Shown here piece after piece: positions 13,493 to 17,453 of a DNA stretch of 17,453 bases. The position numbers and the translations under genes are program-made. This DNA is from an uncultured Oscillibacter sp. (GTDB taxonomy: Bacteria > Bacillota > Clostridia > Oscillospirales > Oscillospiraceae). The DNA lies in contig CAAGJQ010000086.1 of assembly GCA_900770295.1 (NCBI GenBank), forward strand, positions 1 to 17,453. The letters run 5' to 3'. The notes below the pieces were generated by a model. The model had not been told where the DNA came from. It saw nothing but the letters and a program-made list of their open reading frames with translations, and ran no database searches. Positions within the stretch are counted from its first letter, which is position 1. Every line of letters starts with the position of its first letter.

Positions 13493-13527
13493 GATATTCC
13501 TCGCAGATATCCGATTGTTTTAACAAA

Positions 13528-13536
13528 ATTATAACA
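13528..13536 (-). promoter_or_regulatory. Extended -10 promoter of the MATE gene
   Basis: On the minus strand TGTTATAAT gives a perfect TATAAT (13533-13528) with an extended TG one base upstream. The -35 position holds only CTTTCC, so recognition probably relies on the extended -10. Confidence 0.65.
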
Positions 13537-13702
13537 CATTCTGAAAAAAAGGAAAGGGTTTGCTGAGAAAACGGTTTTGAAAGCCTGAAAAATATGCACA
13601 TACGCGGGGAAATTTCCGGCAGGGGCCTTGGCTGGCCGCGGCGCATAGACTGTATTGCACTCCGGTGCGCCGGGGACAATTTTCAGGAAATGAGGGATCA
13701 TT

Positions 13703-14038
13703 TTGCATATCAGTGACGAGTACGAACATGAGCCGATCCTGTCTTATCAGCCGGAAAATGGCTGCCCGCCCAGCGGATGCACAAAGGCCGGTACGCAGTG
13801 TGTGGATGTGGCCGCGCCGCTGACGCTGACGCCGGTGGCTGTGGCGGGAACCGCCACGATCACCTGCCAGGGAGTACCCAGCGTGGACTGCGTGACAGAA
13901 GCCGGCGGCACCAGCTGCACGGTGACCGTGACCCAGAGAATCTGCGTGTCGGTGCCCATCCGATACAGCGTAACCGTGGTTCCGTCCGACCCCGCGATCT
14001 CCTGCGCCGCGGATACCGGGAATGGCTGCCGCTGCTGA
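13703..14038 (+). CDS. Small cysteine-rich protein of unknown function
   Basis: A 111-aa protein I cannot name. It has 10 cysteines (21, 26, 33, 55, 63, 72, 81, 101, 109, 111), ends in CRC, and its middle is a strand-rich V/T pattern (CVDVAAPLTLTPVAVAG, then RICVSVPIRYSVTV). There is no signal peptide, membrane helix or CxxC zinc pattern. The repeated 'CV-V-P-T' style resembles uncharacterised, possibly spore-surface, proteins of Clostridia, which is a loose impression. The start must be TTG at 13703: no ATG lies in frame upstream, and GAGGG sits 7 nt before it. A strong terminator follows, supporting a real monocistronic gene. No convincing promoter seen: TTGGCT-N17-TGTATT is weak. Confidence 0.7.
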   Translation: MHISDEYEHEPILSYQPENGCPPSGCTKAGTQCVDVAAPLTLTPVAVAGTATITCQGVPSVDCVTEAGGTSCTVTVTQRICVSVPIRYSVTVVPSDPAISCAADTGNGCRC

Positions 14039-14052
14039 AAGCCAGGGCGTGT

Positions 14053-14087
14053 CCCCCGTCGAAGTGTCGGCGGGGGGCTGCTTTTTT
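14053..14087 (+). terminator. Intrinsic terminator of the Cys-rich gene
   Basis: A 10-bp stem (14053-14062 with 14067-14076, one G-U type pair) with a 4-nt loop, followed after gctgc-like bases by a run of six T. Confidence 0.88.
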
Positions 14088-14122
14088 GGAAAAAAGCGGG
14101 ACGAAAATCGGCGAAATAGACC

Positions 14123-14151
14123 TTGCAAGTTTCCCGGAAACTCTGTATACT
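14123..14151 (+). promoter_or_regulatory. Promoter of the aminotransferase operon with a palindrome in its spacer
   Basis: TTGCAA (14123-14128), 17-nt spacer, TATACT (14146-14151). The spacer begins with GTTTCCCGGAAAC (14129-14141), a 6-bp inverted repeat about one base, well placed for a repressor to compete with polymerase. Confidence 0.75.
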
Positions 14152-14194
14152 GAATTAAAATTTGCACAAAACCAGAAGGAAAGGATGCAACATT

Positions 14195-15469
14195 ATGACC
14201 GCCTACGCCCAGATGACTGAACAGGAACGGAAAGAGGAATACGCACGGCTCCGGAAGGAGTTTGACGCGCTGAAGGCCCAGGGCCTGAGCCTGAATATGG
14301 CCCGGGGAAAGCCCGGTAAGGCCCAGCTCGACCTGGTCAGCGATATTTTTAATCTGATGCAGAAACCCGAGGATTATGTGTCTGACGGCGTCGATGTCCG
14401 CAACTACGGCGAGATGACCGGTCTGGCCTCCGCAAAGCGCCTGTTTGCCGAGATCCTGGGCTGCAGGCCCGAGCAGGTGTTCGTCGGCGGCAACGCCAGT
14501 TTGCAGCTGATGTACGATACCATCTCCAAGGCTTACACCCATGGCCTGCTCCACAGCGAGCGTCCCTGGTGCAGGGAGGAGAAGGTGAAGTGGCTGTGCC
14601 CCGCCCCTGGCTATGACCGCCATTTCAAAGTGACGGAGTCCTTCGGATTTGAGCTCGTCACCATCCCCATGACGGATGAGGGCCCCGATATGGACGCCGT
14701 GGAAGAGGCCGTCAAGGACCCCGCCGTCAAGGGCATGTGGAACGTGCCCAAGTACTCCAACCCCGACGGCATCATCTACTCCGCCGAGACCATCCGACGC
14801 ATCGCCTCCATGAAGCCCGCCGCGCCGGACTTCCTGCTGATGTGGGACAATGCCTACTGCATCCATGAGTTCGAGGGCGACTATGTGGAGTTCCCGGACA
14901 TCCTCAGCGAGTGCGCCAAGTACGGCAACGCGGACATGGTGTTCGAGTTCGCCTCCACCTCCAAGGTGACGCTGCCCGGCGCCGGCATTGCCTGCTTCGC
15001 CTGCTCCGAGGCCAACATGGAGTATATGAAGAAGCTGCTGACGGTCCAGATCATCAGCTTTGACAAGGTGAACCAGCAGCGCCACGTTCTGTACCTGAAG
15101 GACAAGGCTCATACCCTGGAGCTGATGAAGAAGCACGCCGCCATTATGGGCCCCAAGTTCCGGGCTGTGGTGGATACGCTGGACAGGGAGATCGCCCCGC
15201 TGAACATTGCCACCTGGCGGCGGCCCAAGGGCGGCTATTTTGTGTCCCTGAATGCCATGCCCGGCACCGCCAAGCGGACTCTGGCCCTGTGCAAGGAGGC
15301 GGGCGTGACCATGACCAATGCCGGCGCCACATTCCCCTACGGCAAGGACCCGCAGGACAGCAACATCCGCATCGCCCCGTCCCTGCCTCCCGTTGAGGAG
15401 CTGGAGCAGGCCATTGCCGTGTTCTGCACCTGCCTGAAGATGGCCGCGCTGGAGAAACTGGGCGTATGA
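14195..15469 (+). CDS. Class Ic aspartate aminotransferase (PLP)
   Basis: A 424-aa PLP aminotransferase of the Ic / Aminotran_MocR (PF12897) type, exchanging the amino group between aspartate and 2-oxoglutarate; it serves as the aspartate aminotransferase in Corynebacterium and many Firmicutes. Seen: NMARGKPGKAQLDL at the N-terminus, NYGEMTGLASAK (70-81), NVPKYSNPDG (183-192), DNAY at 218-221 with the PLP-nitrogen aspartate, the Schiff-base lysine K257 in STSKVTLPGAG, and a C-terminal substrate arginine in SNIRIAPS. ATG at 14195 follows AGGAAAGG by about 10 nt; the frame extends to a TTG at 14162, too close to the -10 to be a start. Overlaps the radical SAM gene by 4 nt. Other amino-donor specificities are possible. 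Confidence 0.92.
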   Translation: MTAYAQMTEQERKEEYARLRKEFDALKAQGLSLNMARGKPGKAQLDLVSDIFNLMQKPEDYVSDGVDVRNYGEMTGLASAKRLFAEILGCRPEQVFVGGNASLQLMYDTISKAYTHGLLHSERPWCREEKVKWLCPAPGYDRHFKVTESFGFELVTIPMTDEGPDMDAVEEAVKDPAVKGMWNVPKYSNPDGIIYSAETIRRIASMKPAAPDFLLMWDNAYCIHEFEGDYVEFPDILSECAKYGNADMVFEFASTSKVTLPGAGIACFACSEANMEYMKKLLTVQIISFDKVNQQRHVLYLKDKAHTLELMKKHAAIMGPKFRAVVDTLDREIAPLNIATWRRPKGGYFVSLNAMPGTAKRTLALCKEAGVTMTNAGATFPYGKDPQDSNIRIAPSLPPVEELEQAIAVFCTCLKMAALEKLGV

Positions 15470-16335
15470 GATATTACGGAGCCGTCTACCGCCCCCCCTC
15501 TGAGGCGTACAGCCTCATTGTCCAGGTGACCTACGGGTGCAGCCACAACACCTGCGCTTTTTGCAGCATGTACAAGGAAAAGCGGTTCGCTCTGCGCCCT
15601 CTGGAGGAAGTACTGGAGGATTTCCGCATCGCACGGCAGACCTACCGCCATGTGGACAAGGTGTTCCTGGCGGATGGCGACGCCCTGGTGCGGAAAGCGT
15701 CGGAGCTGTACACCATTCTGGACACCATCCGGGAGCTGTTCCCGGAATGCGAGCGGGTCACAAGCTACGCCTCCCCGGCCAGCATCCGCATCCGCACGGA
15801 CGAAGAGCTGCAAACCCTCCGGGCCAAGGGCCTGACCATGGTCTATATGGGGCTGGAGTCCGGCAGTGACGAGGTCCTGAAGCTCATGCGGAAGGGCCAC
15901 CCGGCGGCGGAGATCATTGAGATGGGCCAGAAGGTCCGCCGGAACGGCATCGCCCTGTCCGTCACGGCAATCACCGGCCTGGGCGGACCGGAGCTGCTGG
16001 AGCAGCACGCCATAGAGACCGCCAGAGCTTTCAACGCCATGAATCCGGAGTATATCGGGATGCTGACGCTGATGGTGGAACCGGGCACGCCGTTGTATGA
16101 CTGGGTCCACGAGGGCAGCTTCCGGCTCCTGACCCAGCCCCAGGTGCTGGAGGAGACCCGGCTGCTGGTGGAGAATCTGGACAGCCCCGGCAGCGTGTTC
16201 CGTATGAACCACGCCAGCAACTACCTGGTGCTGAAGGGCACCCTAAACCAGGACAAGGAGGCCATGCTCCGCACCATCGACGCGGCGGAGCACGATCTGA
16301 GCCGCCTGCGGCCCGAAGCCTGGCGGGGACTATAA
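15466..16335 (+). CDS. Radical SAM protein of unknown substrate
   Basis: A 289-aa radical SAM enzyme, expected to hold a [4Fe-4S] cluster that cleaves SAM. The cluster cysteines are C25, C30 and C33 in GCSHNTCAFC, a CX4CX2C spacing rather than the usual CX3CX2C. GLESGSDEVLKLMRKG (129-144) is the second typical motif, as in Elp3/MiaB-type enzymes; it lacks B12-binding, TRAM or extra cluster domains. Starts within the stop of the aminotransferase (ATGA), so translation is coupled; its own ribosome site is a weak GGAG. Ends at a strong terminator. This compact family is common in gut Firmicutes without an assigned reaction; pairing with an aminotransferase does not settle it. Confidence 0.88.
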   Translation: MRYYGAVYRPPSEAYSLIVQVTYGCSHNTCAFCSMYKEKRFALRPLEEVLEDFRIARQTYRHVDKVFLADGDALVRKASELYTILDTIRELFPECERVTSYASPASIRIRTDEELQTLRAKGLTMVYMGLESGSDEVLKLMRKGHPAAEIIEMGQKVRRNGIALSVTAITGLGGPELLEQHAIETARAFNAMNPEYIGMLTLMVEPGTPLYDWVHEGSFRLLTQPQVLEETRLLVENLDSPGSVFRMNHASNYLVLKGTLNQDKEAMLRTIDAAEHDLSRLRPEAWRGL

Positions 16336-16340
16336 CGATG

Positions 16341-16372
16341 AAAAATGGACGCCCCGGGGCGTCCATTTTTTT
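16341..16372 (+). terminator. Terminator of the aminotransferase-radical SAM operon
   Basis: A fully palindromic 30-bp element: aaaaatggacgcccc / ggggcgtccattttt, running into a 7-T tract. The first arm is A-rich, so it could also work in reverse. Confidence 0.95.
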
Positions 16373-16442
16373 CAAACAGCAAAAAACATCGAGCGTGAAG
16401 GACACTGTCTCTGATATAGTCAGCGTGTAAGGAGGTGACGGG

Positions 16443-17315
16443 ATGAAAGAACAGATTCTGGCGGTTCAGCGGATGCAGGACTACATTGAGGAACATTTGG
16501 AGGAGGACATCACTCTGACAAATCTGGCCCGGGTGTCTCTGTTTTCCCCCTGGTACTCGTACCGGTTGTTCCGGGATTACACGGGGCTGACTCCGGCGGA
16601 CTACATCCGGCGTCTGCGGCTGTCCCGGTCCGCCCTGCGCCTGAAGCAGGGGGACTGCCGGGTGACGGATGCGGCACTGGAGTTCGGCAGTGTGGACGGC
16701 TATCAGCGGGCCTTCCGCAGGGCCTTCGGCTGCAATCCCGGGGAATACATCCGGACCAAAAGTCCCATTCCTCTCTTCATCCCCTACGGAGTTAAATTCA
16801 GAGAACTGCGAAAGGAGACCGTGAACATGGAAAGCGTACAGAGCGTATTTGTCCAGCTGCAAAAAAGACCCGCCCGCAGGGTGCTCATCAAGCGGGGCGT
16901 CCGGGCGGAGGAGTATTTCGCGTATTGTGAAGAGGTGGGCTGCGACGTGTGGGGCCTGCTGACCAGCATGGACTCCCTCTGCGGCGAGCCGGTGTGTCTG
17001 TGGCTGAAGCCGCCCTATCAGAAGCCGGGGACATCCTCTTACGTGCAGGGCGTGGAGGTGCCGGAGGACTACGATGGCCCCGTGCCGGCGGGTTTTGACA
17101 TCCTCTCTCTGCCGGAGACGGAGTATCTCGTGTTCCAGGGAGAGCCCTTCCGGGAGGAGGATTACGCCCAGGCCATCCTGGCGCTGGAGCAGGCCATGGA
17201 TAAGTACGACCCGGCCCTCATCGGCTATCAGTGGAATGACGCGGAGCCCCGTATCCAGCTGGAGCCCCGGGGGCAGCGGGGCTATATCGAGCTGCGGGCG
17301 GTGCGGCATCTGTAA
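16443..17315 (+). CDS. AraC-family regulator with GyrI-like effector domain
   Basis: A 290-aa transcription factor with an N-terminal double helix-turn-helix of AraC/SoxS/Rob type (about 8-106; seen in ITLTNLARVSLFSPWYSYRLFRDYTGLTPADYIRRLRL and the second helix pair VTDAALEFGSVDGYQRAFRRAFG, both shortened here to their gist) and a C-terminal GyrI/BmrR-like ligand domain (about 132-290). This order is found in Rob and in many Firmicute regulators that sense small hydrophobic or drug-like molecules. ATG at 16443 follows AAGGAGGTGA (16429-16438), a near-perfect ribosome site. A TATAGT at 16415-16420 could be the -10, but no -35 is evident. No neighbour is clearly its target. Confidence 0.93.
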   Translation: MKEQILAVQRMQDYIEEHLEEDITLTNLARVSLFSPWYSYRLFRDYTGLTPADYIRRLRLSRSALRLKQGDCRVTDAALEFGSVDGYQRAFRRAFGCNPGEYIRTKSPIPLFIPYGVKFRELRKETVNMESVQSVFVQLQKRPARRVLIKRGVRAEEYFAYCEEVGCDVWGLLTSMDSLCGEPVCLWLKPPYQKPGTSSYVQGVEVPEDYDGPVPAGFDILSLPETEYLVFQGEPFREEDYAQAILALEQAMDKYDPALIGYQWNDAEPRIQLEPRGQRGYIELRAVRHL

Positions 17316-17370
17316 AAAAAATACTCCGGCTGACAACTGAACAGGACCAGTAAAAACGGACAATAGACAA

Positions 17371-17412
17371 AATACCCCCTGATGTAGGAAAATAACTACG
17401 TCAGGGGGTATT
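17371..17412 (+). promoter_or_regulatory. Hairpin that masks the ribosome site of the last gene
   Basis: A 17-bp stem (17371-17387 with 17396-17412, one T-G pair) with an 8-nt loop. Its 3' arm holds AGGGGGT, the ribosome site of the GTG at 17416. Transcripts from outside would fold and hide it. Confidence 0.7.
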
Positions 17413-17415
17413 ACT

Positions 17416-17453
17416 GTGTCAAAGAGAGATTACGCACATATTAAGATTCTGGA
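17416..17453 (+). CDS. Putative transposase OrfA, first 12 codons only
   Basis: GTG at 17416 starts a frame (MSKRDYAHIKIL...) that stays open to the window edge. The pattern K-R-x-Y-x-H-I-x-x-L is reminiscent of the N-termini of small helix-turn-helix OrfA proteins of IS3-type elements in Clostridia. AGGGGG lies about 7 nt upstream, inside the hairpin. Only 12 codons are visible, so the product is a guess supported by context. Confidence 0.4.
   Translation, partial: MSKRDYAHIKIL

Larger units (their letters stand above)
17338..17453 (+). mobile_element. Probable left end of an insertion sequence (IS3-like), cut by the window edge
   Basis: From about 17338, TGAACAGGACC...AAAAACGGACA resembles an IS150-group terminal repeat (begins TG, ends GGACA). 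It lies just past the AraC gene, and is followed by an RBS-masking hairpin and a short reading frame that looks like a transposase OrfA start. The exact left border (17331 or 17338) and family are uncertain, and the right end and target duplication are outside the window. Confidence 0.4.

Noticed and set aside
13640..13702. Sporulation (sigma-E or sigma-K) promoter before the Cys-rich gene
   Set aside because: CATAGACT resembles the -10 of both, but no matching -35 lies at the right distance.
13529..15136. 535-codon minus-strand frame opposite the Cys-rich and aminotransferase genes
   Set aside because: It runs through a terminator and two promoters and its translation resembles no protein; the plus-strand genes carry clear motifs.
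16221..17363. 380-codon minus-strand frame opposite the AraC gene
   Set aside because: Shadow of the AraC regulator; no ribosome site, and it crosses the strong terminator at 16341-16372.
1..17453. CRISPR arrays, tRNA or rRNA genes
   Set aside because: No regularly spaced repeats, no cloverleaf-like elements and no rRNA-like sequence were seen on either strand.

Overview
The window comes from a GC-rich, low-GC-lineage (Firmicutes/Bacillota) chromosome, most likely a gut Clostridia of the Oscillospiraceae type (Flavonifractor/Lawsonibacter/Oscillibacter-like). The reasons are strong AAGGAGG ribosome sites, clear sigma-A promoters (TTGACA/TATAAT type), a YabE-like G5-3D protein near rsmA, a DUF47-PiT phosphate pair and an ECF sigma/DUF4179 pair. 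This family placement is inference; no rRNA is present.

Left part (1-3850). The 5' portion of ATP-dependent PEP carboxykinase (pckA) runs off the left edge on the minus strand, behind a good promoter and a hairpin leader. rsmA (16S rRNA dimethyltransferase, minus) and a YjjG-type HAD nucleotidase (plus) are divergent, and their predicted promoters share one palindromic -35 hexamer. A secreted G5-3D cell-wall protein converges on the HAD gene with a shared terminator hairpin.

Middle left (3850-8500). A 550-bp gene-free, partly very AT-rich region holds the G5-3D promoter, a GGTAAC repeat site and the promoter of diaminopropionate ammonia-lyase (dpaL). dpaL converges, through a perfect 23-bp hairpin, on a two-gene operon of a MoxR-type AAA+ ATPase and a VWA protein whose stop and start codons overlap.

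Middle right (8500-13500, all minus strand). An ECF sigma factor and its DUF4179 anti-sigma factor are translationally coupled. The PiT phosphate transporter and its DUF47 partner follow, bracketed by LacI-operator-like palindromes. Then comes a MATE efflux transporter.

Right part (13500-17453, all plus). A small 10-cysteine protein of unknown function has a TTG start. A class Ic aspartate aminotransferase overlaps a radical SAM protein by 4 nt. An AraC-type regulator with a GyrI-like effector domain follows. The extreme right edge appears to be the start of an insertion sequence: a short putative transposase start lies behind a hairpin that would mask its ribosome site.

Most of the window is housekeeping and common accessory metabolism. 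I see no complete novel defence or mobile system. The best leads are the shared -35 divergent promoter, the two paired operator-like sites, the GKN Walker A of the MoxR protein and the Cys-rich orphan.
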